This document shows positions 1 through 6,858 of a DNA stretch of 27,330 nt, in pieces (position 1 is the first letter of the stretch; every line of letters begins with the position of its first letter). A model generated the notes under the pieces. It was not told the origin of the DNA and made no database searches. It saw only the letters and a program-made list of their open reading frames with translations. Location of the stretch: NCBI GenBank assembly GCA_031732755.1, contig JAVMKI010000028.1, positions 1 through 27,330 on the forward strand, written 5' to 3'. This DNA comes from Contendibacter sp031732755 (GTDB taxonomy: Bacteria > Pseudomonadota > Gammaproteobacteria > Competibacterales > Competibacteraceae). Both the position numbers and the translations under genes were made by a program.

Positions 1-488
1 TCCAGCGTGGCCGCCTGGGCGATCAGCGCCATGTCGTGGGCTTCCTGCACCGAACTGGAGGCCAGCATGCAGAAGCCGGTCGGGCGCACCGCCATGACGT
101 CCTGATGGTCGCCGAAAATGGACAAGCCTTGGGTCGCCAGGGAGCGAGCGGCGACGTGGAACACCGCCGAGGTCAATTCGCCGGCGATCTTGTACATGTT
201 GGGGATCATCAACATGAGCCCCTGCGACGCGGTGAACGTCGTGGTCAACGCGCCGGTCTGCAACGCGCCGTGCGCCGCGCCCGCCGCGCCGCCCTCGTGC
301 TGCATTTCCATGACCAGGGGCACGGTGCCCCAGATGTTCTTGATGCCTTCCGCCGCCCACTGGTCCGCCAGTTCGGCCATGGTGGAAGAAGGAGTGATGG
401 GATAGATGGTACAGACTTCGTTGACCCGGTAAGCGACGTAAGCCGCCGCTTCGTTACCGTCAATGGTGGTGACTTGCCGTTCGGTCAT
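1..488 (-). CDS. nifJ: Pyruvate:ferredoxin/flavodoxin oxidoreductase, N-terminal part (window edge)
   Basis: The first ~162 residues of a NifJ-type pyruvate:ferredoxin/flavodoxin oxidoreductase are present; the rest runs off the left edge. The family converts pyruvate and CoA to acetyl-CoA and CO2 with reduced ferredoxin or flavodoxin, using thiamine diphosphate and Fe-S clusters in the cytoplasm. The N-terminus shows the family pattern: DGNEAAAYVAYRVNE, then the YPITPSSTMAEL motif of domain I, then EMQHEGGAAGAAHGAL and TFTASQGLMLMIPNMYKIAGEL. The ATG at 488 has a purine-rich ribosome site (AGAAGAGAAG) just upstream. The GltD-like gene lies ~100 nt upstream on the same strand, so the two are probably co-transcribed, and that protein may exchange electrons between ferredoxin and NAD(P)H. 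The Fe-S-binding C-terminal part cannot be seen, so a shorter two-subunit 2-oxoacid oxidoreductase is not fully excluded. Confidence 0.9.
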   Translation of the reverse strand, partial: MTERQVTTIDGNEAAAYVAYRVNEVCTIYPITPSSTMAELADQWAAEGIKNIWGTVPLVMEMQHEGGAAGAAHGALQTGALTTTFTASQGLMLMIPNMYKIAGELTSAVFHVAARSLATQGLSIFGDHQDVMAVRPTGFCMLASSSVQEAHDMALIAQAATL

Positions 489-551
489 TGTGCTTCTCTT
501 CTCTGGGCCCGACGCAAACGACGGGCGGTGAATGCTGGATCGTTGACGCCC

Positions 552-569
552 TCGCCCGCCAGCGGGCGA
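552..569. repeat. REP-like hairpin in the gltD-like/nifJ gap
   Basis: An 18-bp dyad has 8-nt arms TCGCCCGC and GCGGGCGA around a 2-nt loop. It lies 21 nt past the stop of the GltD-like gene and ~60 nt before the nifJ start. There is no T-run after it on the minus strand, so it is more likely a REP-type element or an mRNA-processing/stabilising hairpin than a terminator. Similar CTCTCCCGC-type dyads appear inside the uracil-DNA glycosylase gene. Confidence 0.5.
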
Positions 570-590
570 AAGGTCGGAGGTCGGGGACGG

Positions 591-2231
591 TTATTCTCCC
601 GCCGCTGGTTCGGGGATCATCTCGATGGCGTGGCACGGGCACTGCTCGAAGCACACCGCGCAGCCGGTGCAGAGATCGTAGTTATAGCGGTAGCGCCGGC
701 CCGGCCCCAGCTTGATGATGGCGTCCTCGGGGCAGGCGCCGTAGCAGCCGTCGCACTCGTAGCAGTTGCCGCAGGACAGGCAGCGCTTGGCCTCGTACAG
801 CGCCTCCTTCTGGCTCAGCCCGGCGACCACCTCCTCGAAGCTGCTCTGACGCTTCCTCATGTCCAGATGACCCTGCGGACGCTGGGCGGCGTCGGTGTAG
901 TACCAGACGTGCAGCTTGTCGAAAGTGGCCAGATCGTGCTTGGGCGGCTTGGCGTAGGCATCGCCGCGCAGCCAGGCATCAATGTGGCGGGCCGCTTTCT
1001 TGCCGTGGCCGACGCCGATGGTCACGGTGCGGTCGGACGGCACCATGTCGCCGCCGGCGAACAGGCCCGGACTGCCGGTCATCATCTGGTCGTTGACGAT
1101 CACCACGCCATCGGCCTTGAATTGCACGCCAGGCACCTTTTGCATGAAGCTGGTGTCCACGTCCTGGCCCAGCGCCATGATCAACGCATCCGCTTCGAGG
1201 GTTTCGAACTGCCCGGTGGGCCGCGGCCGCCCCTTCTCGTCCACCTCCATCACCTCAACGGTGAACTGGGTTTCGTCGATGTTCTTGATGGTGCGCAGCC
1301 AGTGAATCTTGACGCCCTCTTCCAGCGCCTCGTCGGCCTCGAACTCGTTCGCCGGCATGTGGGCGCGGTCCCGGCGATAGATGATCAGCGGCTCGTAACC
1401 CAACCGCTTGGCGACGCGAGCCGCGTCCATGGCGGTGTTGCCGCCACCGTAGATGGCGACGCGCCGGCCCAGCTTCGGGGCGTTGCCGCTCTCCACGTCC
1501 TTGAGGAAGCTGATGGCGTCGAACATCTTGCCGGCGTCGCGAGCCGGAATGTCGGTGCGCTTGCTGATGTGCGCGCCGACGGCAACGAAGATGGCGTCGA
1601 AATCGCCCTGTCGTTTCTCGGCCAACAGATCATCGACCCGGTGGTTCAAGACGATCTTGACGCCCATGTTCTCGATACGCTTGATCTCGGCATCCAGCAC
1701 GTCGCGCGGCAGACGGTAGGACGGGATGCCGAAGTGCATCATACCGCCGGCCATCGGCCCGGCCTCGTGAATTTCCACCTCGTGGCCCATCCGGGCCAGA
1801 TGATAAGCGGCGGACAGACCGCTGGGGCCGGCGCCAACCACCAGCACGCGCTTGCCGGTCGGCTGGGCGGTGATTTCAAACTGCCAGTTTTCCTGGAGGG
1901 CCAGATCGCCCAGAAAGCGTTCGACGGCGTGGATGCTGACGGAGGAATCCAGCTTACCGCGATTGCAGGCCGACTCGCAGGGGTGGTAACACACCCGGCC
2001 GTGGACGGCTGGCATCGGGTTGTTTTCGGTCAGGCTTTGCCAGGCTTCCTTAAACCGGCCGGCCTGGGCATGCGCCAGCCAAGCCTGGATGTTTTCGCCC
2101 GCTGGACAGGCATTGTTGCAGGTCGGCAGCAGGTCCGCGTAAGTCGGCCGCTGGATACGCTGCGGGCCAACATTGCGCTTTTCGTGCGTCAGGTTCAGCG
2201 GGCGCGTCATGTTGATGGGTTTGTCAGTCAT
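591..2231 (-). CDS. GltD-like FAD/NAD(P)-dependent Fe-S oxidoreductase
   Basis: A 546-aa cytoplasmic flavoprotein related to the glutamate synthase small subunit. The N-terminal Fe-S domain has Cys38, Cys42, Cys81, Cys85 and Cys89. A first Rossmann fold for FAD begins at ~residue 129 (VVGAGPSGLSAAYHLARMG). A second one for NAD(P) contains IYGGGNTAMDAARVAKRLG. The C-terminus carries an extra ferredoxin-like module with two [4Fe-4S] motifs, CLSCGNCYECDGCYGACP and CTGCAVCFEQCPC. Plain GltD lacks this tail. The ATG at 2231 is chosen because it has the purine-rich leader AAGAGAAGCACG and the upstream in-frame codons do not look coding. With nifJ directly downstream, a role in moving electrons between reduced ferredoxin and NAD(P) is the best guess. 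True glutamate synthase activity is unlikely because no large subunit is adjacent. Confidence 0.87.
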   Translation of the reverse strand: MTDKPINMTRPLNLTHEKRNVGPQRIQRPTYADLLPTCNNACPAGENIQAWLAHAQAGRFKEAWQSLTENNPMPAVHGRVCYHPCESACNRGKLDSSVSIHAVERFLGDLALQENWQFEITAQPTGKRVLVVGAGPSGLSAAYHLARMGHEVEIHEAGPMAGGMMHFGIPSYRLPRDVLDAEIKRIENMGVKIVLNHRVDDLLAEKRQGDFDAIFVAVGAHISKRTDIPARDAGKMFDAISFLKDVESGNAPKLGRRVAIYGGGNTAMDAARVAKRLGYEPLIIYRRDRAHMPANEFEADEALEEGVKIHWLRTIKNIDETQFTVEVMEVDEKGRPRPTGQFETLEADALIMALGQDVDTSFMQKVPGVQFKADGVVIVNDQMMTGSPGLFAGGDMVPSDRTVTIGVGHGKKAARHIDAWLRGDAYAKPPKHDLATFDKLHVWYYTDAAQRPQGHLDMRKRQSSFEEVVAGLSQKEALYEAKRCLSCGNCYECDGCYGACPEDAIIKLGPGRRYRYNYDLCTGCAVCFEQCPCHAIEMIPEPAAGE

Positions 2232-2537
2232 CGTGCTTCTCTTCGCAATCGTCTGGTGGTGAGGAGCGACCCTCCATCCCTGGGGACGGAAGCCTGGGCT
2301 AAACCCACGCCGCCGTCCACGGTCGTTGTTCTTGATGATGTCCAAGTATGGGCAAGGTCCGGGCGTTGTACAGGGCCAGCCGCTCGACTTCGTCAGTTTC
2401 AATCCGCGCCCGCCAGTCCAGACAGGCGAAACTCCGTATCAAAGATAGAAGGTTTTCGCTGGAAATGAATGGCGTCCTTCCACCGCGTGACTGGTCATCC
2501 GCTGCTGATCGACCGGGAGGAACGATAACCGCCGCGC
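2232..2537. other. Gene-free stretch upstream of the GltD-like gene
   Basis: No convincing gene is seen on either strand. It must hold the minus-strand promoter of the GltD-like/nifJ operon, but no strong -35/-10 pair stands out. A minus-strand reading frame around 2283-2430 (…LDWRARIETDEVERLALYNART…) has coding-like composition but no good start, and is not recognised. It may be an old gene remnant or chance. Confidence 0.4.
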
Positions 2538-2566
2538 TTCATCCCCTCATTGCGTTCCGGTATGAT
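2538..2566 (+). promoter_or_regulatory. Putative promoter of the dusB-scar/fis unit
   Basis: A good -10 hexamer TATGAT lies at 2561-2566. The -35 candidate TTCATC (2538-2543), 17 bp upstream, is weak. It sits 35 bp before the ATG of the apparent dusB remnant, where the promoter of a dusB-fis operon would be expected. Assigned from sequence resemblance only. Confidence 0.4.
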
Positions 2567-2600
2567 GACCGCCCGTTTCGCCGTACGAACACTCTAAATT

Positions 2601-2760
2601 ATGCAGATCGGCTCCCATTCCCTTTTCCAGCCGACAACCCCAGTTGGCGGCGATGGCCGGCGGCGACCGGATGTTCCAACCGTCGGGCTAGCGCCCGGGC
2701 GAGCCACGATTGACCCGCGATTTCCTTGAGCATCTGACCGAGGAGTGCCTGGTCGCATGA
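2601..2760 (+). pseudogene. dusB: Putative dusB remnant (tRNA-dihydrouridine synthase scar)
   Basis: In many gammaproteobacteria dusB directly precedes and is co-transcribed with fis. Here there is only 160 bp. An ATG at 2601 opens MQIGSHSL, which resembles the DusB start (E. coli MRIGQYQL). One frame over, at 2641-2690, QLAAMAGGDRMFQPSG resembles the next DusB motif (APMAG.TDRPFR), followed by a TAG. The same frame then runs open as LTRDFLEHLTEECLVA and stops with a TGA overlapping the fis ATG (ATGA), as an intact upstream partner would. This looks like the two ends of dusB with the middle deleted plus a frameshift. The similarity is short, so chance or an assembly error cannot be ruled out. 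Confidence 0.4.
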
Positions 2761-3026
2761 CCACTCCAAACCCCGAACCTCCGGTTGATCTGCTGCCCGC
2801 CACCCCGCTGCGCGATCACGTCGCCGAGACCCTGCGCATCTATTTTCACAACCTCGGCGGCCAGGCGCCCAGCAACCTGTACGATCTGGTGCTGCGCGAA
2901 GTGGAGCCGCCGCTGTTGGATATCGTGATGAAATTCACTCATGGCAACCAAACCCGGGCGGCCACCATTCTCGGCATCAACCGGGGCACGCTGCGCAAGA
3001 AGCTCCGGCAATACGATTTGCGCTGA
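2757..3026 (+). CDS. fis: Fis family nucleoid-associated DNA-binding protein
   Basis: An 89-aa protein close to the ~98 aa of E. coli Fis. Fis is a small homodimeric protein that bends DNA and influences rRNA promoters, recombination and nucleoid structure. The C-terminus has the typical helix-turn-helix at residues ~63-86 (GNQTRAATILGINRGTLRKKL), very close to canonical Fis. The preceding segment LYDLVLREVEPPLLDIVMKFTHGN matches the dimerisation helix. ATG 2757 is preferred over the in-frame GTG at 2745, because AGGAG at 2741-2745 is correctly spaced for the former and overlaps the latter. The start overlaps the stop of the broken upstream frame, the remains of the usual dusB-fis coupling. 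The downstream neighbour is a HAD phosphatase rather than purH. Confidence 0.93.
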   Translation: MTTPNPEPPVDLLPATPLRDHVAETLRIYFHNLGGQAPSNLYDLVLREVEPPLLDIVMKFTHGNQTRAATILGINRGTLRKKLRQYDLR

Positions 3027-3051
3027 ACCGAACGCGGGGGCGTCAACGATC

Positions 3052-3711
3052 ATGAGCTTGGCGATTTTCGATCTCGACAATACGCTGCTGGGCGGCGACA
3101 GCGATTATCTGTGGGGTCAGTTCCTGGTCGAACAGGGATTGGTGGACGGAGAATACTACGAACGCGAGAACCAGCGTTTCTACGACCAGTACCGGGCTGG
3201 CACGCTGAATATTCACGAATTCCTGGCGTTCATGCTGCGACCGCTGGCGGAAAACCCGCTGACCGAGCTGTTGGACTGGCGGGAACGGTTCATGAAAGAG
3301 AAAATCCAGGCGATTCTGCTGCCGAAGGCGGCGGATCTGCTGGACCGACATCGCGCGGCCGGCGATACCTTGCTGATCATTACCGCTACCAACCGCTTCA
3401 TCACCGAACCCATCGCCAAGCGGCTGACCGTGCCAAACTTGCTGGCCACCGAGCCCGAGTGCATCGACGGGCGCTATACTGGCCGTCCGCGCGGGATTCC
3501 CTGCTTCCAGCACGGCAAGGTGGAACGGCTGGACGAGTGGCTGCACGCGACCGGTCACGACCTCACCGATAGCTGGTTCTACAGCGACTCCCACAACGAC
3601 CTGCCATTGCTCGATCGGGTCACTTATCCAGTGGCGGTGGATCCTGACACCACCCTGGCGGAACGCGCCCGGCAACGCGGCTGGCCGATCATCAGCCTGC
3701 GTGGGGATTGA
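3052..3711 (+). CDS. HAD superfamily subclass IB phosphatase (SerB-like)
   Basis: A 219-aa cytoplasmic hydrolase that should remove phosphate from a small phosphorylated metabolite through an aspartyl-phosphate intermediate. Motif I is FDLDNT with nucleophile Asp7 and acid/base Asp9; motif II is the Thr in LLIITATN; motif III is the Lys in QHGKVERL; motif IV is YSDSHNDLPLL. The cap region between motifs I and II is helical, as in the SerB/IB group (members include phosphoserine and histidinol phosphatases). The substrate cannot be read from the sequence. The ATG at 3052 is 25 nt after fis, and an in-frame extension back to 2941 only shadows fis. A phosphoserine phosphatase role would complement serA and serC in this window, but this is speculative. 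Confidence 0.85.
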   Translation: MSLAIFDLDNTLLGGDSDYLWGQFLVEQGLVDGEYYERENQRFYDQYRAGTLNIHEFLAFMLRPLAENPLTELLDWRERFMKEKIQAILLPKAADLLDRHRAAGDTLLIITATNRFITEPIAKRLTVPNLLATEPECIDGRYTGRPRGIPCFQHGKVERLDEWLHATGHDLTDSWFYSDSHNDLPLLDRVTYPVAVDPDTTLAERARQRGWPIISLRGD

Positions 3712-3785
3712 GGGCGTTGCCAAAGCCTAGCTCCATCCCCTTCTGAATTTCGATGTTCCCTTACCTTTACGCTGCGGAAATGCCC

Positions 3786-4862
3786 ATGCTTTCGAACCTG
3801 CTTAACAACGTCAACGTCGCCGCCCTCGATGTGTTGCCCACGCCCGAGGAGATCAAACGGCAACTACCGATGACTGAAACCGCCGCGGCCACCGTGCTGA
3901 CCGCCCGTCAGACGGTGCAGAATATCCTGGATCACCAGAATGGCCGGGTGTTCGTGGTGGTGGGTCCCTGTTCCATTCACGACGTTGTGGCGGCGCGTGA
4001 TTACGCGCGGCGGCTGCGCGCGCTGGCCGATGAGGTCGGCGACACCTTGTTCCTGATCATGCGGGTGTATTTCGAGAAGCCCCGGACCACGGTCGGCTGG
4101 AAGGGGCTGATCAACGATCCGCGTCTGGACGACTCCTTCGACATCGCCGAGGGTTTGCGGATCGCTCGCGCGTTGCTGCTGGAAATCGCCGAACTGGGCC
4201 TGCCCACCGGCACCGAGGCGTTGGACCCGCTCTGTCCGCAATATCTGGACGATCTGTTAACCTGGACCGCCATTGGCGCTCGCACCACCGAATCGCAGAC
4301 CCACCGGGAGATGGCCAGCGGCCTGTCCACTCCGGTCGGCTTCAAGAACGGCACCAACGGCAGCCTGGAAGTCGCGATCAACGCCCTGCAATCCGCGTCC
4401 CGGCCGCACAGCTTTCTCGGCATCAACGCAAATGGTCAGTCGGCGGTAGTCCGCACCACTGGCAACCGCTACGGTCATGTGGTGCTGCGCGGCGGTTCCG
4501 ACGGTCCCAACTATGACCCCGCAACCATGGCCCTGTGCGAGAAGGAACTGGCCAAGCACAAACTGCCGTCCAATATCGTGGTGGATTGCAGCCACGCCAA
4601 CGCCCGCAAGGACCCCGCCTTGCAACCGCTGGTCATGAACGATTGCGTCGATCAGATACTGGAGGGCAACCGTTCCATTGTGGGCTTCATGATCGAGAGC
4701 AACCTGGAATGGGGTAATCAAGCGATTCCCGCCGATCGCTCGCAACTGAAGTACGGCGTCTCGATCACCGACGCCTGCGTGGACTGGGCCACCACCGAAC
4801 AAATGTTGCGCGAGGCGCGCGCCAAATTGAAAGCCGCGCTACCAGACCGGTTCGGGGAATAA
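3786..4862 (+). CDS. aroG: 3-deoxy-7-phosphoheptulonate (DAHP) synthase, class I
   Basis: A ~358-aa enzyme that condenses phosphoenolpyruvate and erythrose 4-phosphate to DAHP, the first step of the shikimate pathway. It follows E. coli AroG/AroF/AroH almost end to end: VGPCSIHD, MRVYFEKPRTTVGWKGLINDP, GARTTESQTHREMASGL, VGFKNGTNG, DCSHANARKD and the C-terminal YGVSITDACVDW are all recognisable. Length matches the ~350 aa of the family. Three in-frame ATGs (3753, 3780, 3786) are possible. 3786 is chosen because it leaves a family-like N-terminus and has a purine patch (GCGGA) a few bases upstream; there is no Shine-Dalgarno before 3753. Which aromatic amino acid inhibits it cannot be decided here, so the aroG symbol marks the family rather than the isozyme. 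Confidence 0.92.
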   Translation: MLSNLLNNVNVAALDVLPTPEEIKRQLPMTETAAATVLTARQTVQNILDHQNGRVFVVVGPCSIHDVVAARDYARRLRALADEVGDTLFLIMRVYFEKPRTTVGWKGLINDPRLDDSFDIAEGLRIARALLLEIAELGLPTGTEALDPLCPQYLDDLLTWTAIGARTTESQTHREMASGLSTPVGFKNGTNGSLEVAINALQSASRPHSFLGINANGQSAVVRTTGNRYGHVVLRGGSDGPNYDPATMALCEKELAKHKLPSNIVVDCSHANARKDPALQPLVMNDCVDQILEGNRSIVGFMIESNLEWGNQAIPADRSQLKYGVSITDACVDWATTEQMLREARAKLKAALPDRFGE

Positions 4863-4903
4863 GTCCCCTTCAAGGGAACGTCGAGATCAAGCGGACCCTG
4901 GTC

Positions 4904-4944
4904 GTTCCCGGTCTCCCACGATCCCCTGCTTGACGCTGGGAGAC
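4904..4944. repeat. Inverted repeat between aroG and the Nudix gene
   Basis: Arms GTCTCCCA (4911-4918) and TGGGAGAC (4937-4944) form an 8-bp perfect stem with an 18-nt loop. It lies ~50 nt past the aroG stop and is not followed by a T-run. The left part belongs to the 14-mer GTTCCCGGTCTCCC (4904-4917), which recurs at 6836-6849, so this may be a dispersed intergenic repeat. Confidence 0.45.
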
Positions 4945-4981
4945 GCCACCATCAAAAACCCGTTCGGGAGAATCTCGTCAC

Positions 4982-5548
4982 ATGAAATTCTGTAGCCAGT
5001 GCGGTGCTCCCGTCACGCTGCGCGTTCCCGCTGGCGACCATCGACCCCGGCACGTCTGCGATGGTTGCGACACCATTCACTATCAGAACCCGAAAATTGT
5101 CGCCGGCTGCATTCCCGAATGGCAAGGTCGCATCCTGCTGTGCCGGCGGGCCATCGAACCGCGTCACGGCTTATGGACCCTGCCGGCGGGGTTCATGGAA
5201 AATGGAGAATCGGCGGTTGCGGCGGCGACGCGCGAGGCGCTGGAGGAAGCCAACGCCGTGGTCGAAAATCCAACCCTGTACGGCCTATACTCGCTGCTGC
5301 ACGTCAGTCAGGTGTATCTGATGTTTCGCGGCCAACTCCGGGATGGCGCCGCCAGCCCAGGCGTGGAAAGCCTGGAGGTGGGCCTGTTCACCGAGGAGGA
5401 AATCCCCTGGGAGCAACTCGCGTTTACCGTGGTGCGGGAAACCTTGCGCCAATATTTCGCCGAGCGCCGCGCCGGCGTATTCAATCTTCATGTCGGTGAT
5501 ATCATCCGCGAGTCAGATCATCAGTTCCGTATCCACTATTACTCTTGA
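4982..5548 (+). CDS. Nudix hydrolase with N-terminal zinc ribbon
   Basis: A 188-aa cytoplasmic hydrolase expected to cleave a nucleoside diphosphate linked to another group. The N-terminus is a treble-cysteine zinc ribbon like that of NudC: Cys4, Cys7, Cys26 and Cys29. The Nudix box spans residues 70-92: Gly70, Glu76, then REALEEANA at 84-92. The metal-binding glutamates are intact, but the usual Gly near the end of the box is Asn91. It is shorter than NudC (~257 aa) and lacks its N-terminal domain, so an NADH pyrophosphatase role is possible but not shown. The ATG at 4982 has GGGAG ~11 nt upstream. It stands alone behind aroG, separated by 119 nt with an inverted repeat. Confidence 0.87.
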   Translation: MKFCSQCGAPVTLRVPAGDHRPRHVCDGCDTIHYQNPKIVAGCIPEWQGRILLCRRAIEPRHGLWTLPAGFMENGESAVAAATREALEEANAVVENPTLYGLYSLLHVSQVYLMFRGQLRDGAASPGVESLEVGLFTEEEIPWEQLAFTVVRETLRQYFAERRAGVFNLHVGDIIRESDHQFRIHYYS

Positions 5549-5636
5549 ATCCGCCGGCATTATTCACGCTTGGGTAGTATCATTGAACAAGCGGAGTTGA
5601 TCACCAACGTAATCCCAAGATTGCAAGAGAGGCGCC

Positions 5637-5837
5637 ATGAAACCTTATCTCATCGTGGTGGAAGATCCGGGTTCCGACAAATTGCTCAACGTTGCGCTCG
5701 TCCTGGCCGAAACCGAACAGCAGGCGGAAGCCAAGGCCCAGGAACTGTTCCCCGGTTTGCCGGATCAGGATTTTTGTGTCTATGACGTCCACGAGGCGAA
5801 CCGCGACTTTCCCGATGGCTGGATCTATCAGGATTGA
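5637..5837 (+). CDS. Small conserved-looking protein of unknown function
   Basis: A 66-aa acidic protein beginning MKPYLIVVEDPGSDKLLNVAL and ending DFPDGWIYQD. No motif is recognised. An alternating hydrophobic N-terminal strand followed by an Ala/Glu/Gln-rich helix (residues ~24-41) suggests a small alpha/beta fold. There is no signal peptide or membrane segment. The start is well supported by AGAGAGG a few bases before the ATG. It lies between the Nudix gene and a coiled-coil protein on the same strand; nothing in the neighbours gives a role. Confidence 0.65.
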   Translation: MKPYLIVVEDPGSDKLLNVALVLAETEQQAEAKAQELFPGLPDQDFCVYDVHEANRDFPDGWIYQD

Positions 5838-5974
5838 ACGACTGCTGCGTGATCCCCCTCGGAGATTCTGTTTTGCCGACCTAGGAGATGCTCCGCGTGG
5901 AGACCGATAGCACTCAACGAGAAGATGAAGCGACGCCAGTCAACTTCTCCTACGTCTTCAGGGAAGGAGCGTTG

Positions 5975-6691
5975 ATGGCGCAAACCTGGAGCGTACAGGA
6001 TCGCCTGTCTCACGAGCGGAGCGTGCGGGAGATTCTGGATCGGATGGTCGGACTGCGCCAAATCCTTGAACAGTTACGCTCCCAGACCGACATGCTCTGG
6101 GAGCGGTTCAGCACCCTGGCGCTGGAGCGCATTCTGACCGGGGAACTGCGCGAGTTCCTCGACGGCATCGACGTGGAATTGCAAGACCTGAATTTGCGCC
6201 TGGTGGAGATCGACTGCGAGATCGACCGCCTGCGGGTGAGCGTGCAGGAACAGCAACGGGTATTGGAAGAAAAAATGGCGGTGCTGGAACCGCTGGCGCA
6301 TCGAACTTCCACCCAGAGCCACATCAGCATGATGCTCTCTCGGGTGGAAGGGTTGGAAGCCTCGCTACTGGGTAAAAAGGACAGCGCGCCATGTCGAGAC
6401 GAGGAACCTGGTCATCATCCCACCGTGCCTGGCGATCTGTTGTATCTGCGCGTTCGCTTGCTGACCACCCGGATCGCCCTCGTCGCTTCCAATCGCAGCA
6501 AATATCTCAGCGAGTTGAGTACGGGGCTGCACACGTTGCTGCCCGATGTCGAGCGGATCAAGACCGATATGGCCGCGTTGTTGACCCGGGCGGAGTGCAT
6601 CAAGGATTTGTCCCGCTACTGGCTGGCGTACCTCGACATCACCCAGGGAGCGCGCGAGGAGCGCGACGCGATGGAAGCGGACAAAAGCTGA
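5975..6691 (+). CDS. Coiled-coil protein of unknown function
   Basis: A 238-aa soluble protein that is almost all helical. Residues ~10-55 and ~60-115 are rich in heptad-like Leu/Ile/Val spacing with Glu/Arg (LRQILEQLRSQTDMLWERF, VELQDLNLRLVEIDCEIDRL). A Pro/His-containing hinge follows (~residues 130-150) and then a second helical part. No enzymatic motif, signal peptide or membrane segment is visible. The ATG at 5975 is preferred because GGAAGGAG precedes it at ideal distance. An in-frame ATG at 5888, with AGGAG too close to be used well, would add 29 residues. The preceding 66-aa gene is 137 nt away. No family was recognised. Confidence 0.7.
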   Translation: MAQTWSVQDRLSHERSVREILDRMVGLRQILEQLRSQTDMLWERFSTLALERILTGELREFLDGIDVELQDLNLRLVEIDCEIDRLRVSVQEQQRVLEEKMAVLEPLAHRTSTQSHISMMLSRVEGLEASLLGKKDSAPCRDEEPGHHPTVPGDLLYLRVRLLTTRIALVASNRSKYLSELSTGLHTLLPDVERIKTDMAALLTRAECIKDLSRYWLAYLDITQGAREERDAMEADKS

Positions 6692-6707
6692 TTTTTCGAT
6701 TGGTAGG

Positions 6708-6757
6708 GGCCGGTTCGCCAGCGACAACCGGCCAAAACTGCTCACAAGTGGGCTTTT
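6708..6757. terminator. Hairpin pair between the coiled-coil gene and serA
   Basis: Two dyads sit in the convergent gap. The first has arms GGCCGGTT (6708-6715) and AACCGGCC (6726-6733), perfect over 8 bp. The second, GCTCA-CAAG-TGGGC, is followed on the plus strand by TTTTA. Together they could end plus-strand transcription. The T-tract is short, so this is a moderate call. Confidence 0.4.
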
Positions 6758-6835
6758 ACACCCACGACTCTCTTGGTTTTCCAGCGCGGTTCCAAAGCCA
6801 TCCCCAGGGAGGGGACAGGTTTTTCCCCATCCCGT

Positions 6836-6849
6836 GTTCCCGGTCTCCC
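6836..6849 (+). repeat. Second copy of the GTTCCCGGTCTCCC 14-mer
   Basis: Identical over 14 nt to 4904-4917. Both copies lie between genes, here 10 nt beyond the serA stop. It lacks the TGGGAGAC partner found at the first copy. Confidence 0.45.
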
Positions 6850-6858
6850 CTTTTGCGG

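Noticed and set aside
552..569. Dyad considered as a CRISPR-type repeat or terminator
   Set aside because: A single hairpin with no spacing array and no T-run; kept only as a REP-like repeat.
36..2468. An 810-codon open frame on the plus strand opposite the GltD-like gene and nifJ
   Set aside because: It is the antisense shadow of two well-supported minus-strand genes in GC-rich DNA and matches no family.
6780..6835. C-rich and G-rich runs (CCCAGGGAGGGGACAGG) downstream of serA
   Set aside because: No stable hairpin with a T-run on the minus strand could be built; not called as the serA terminator.
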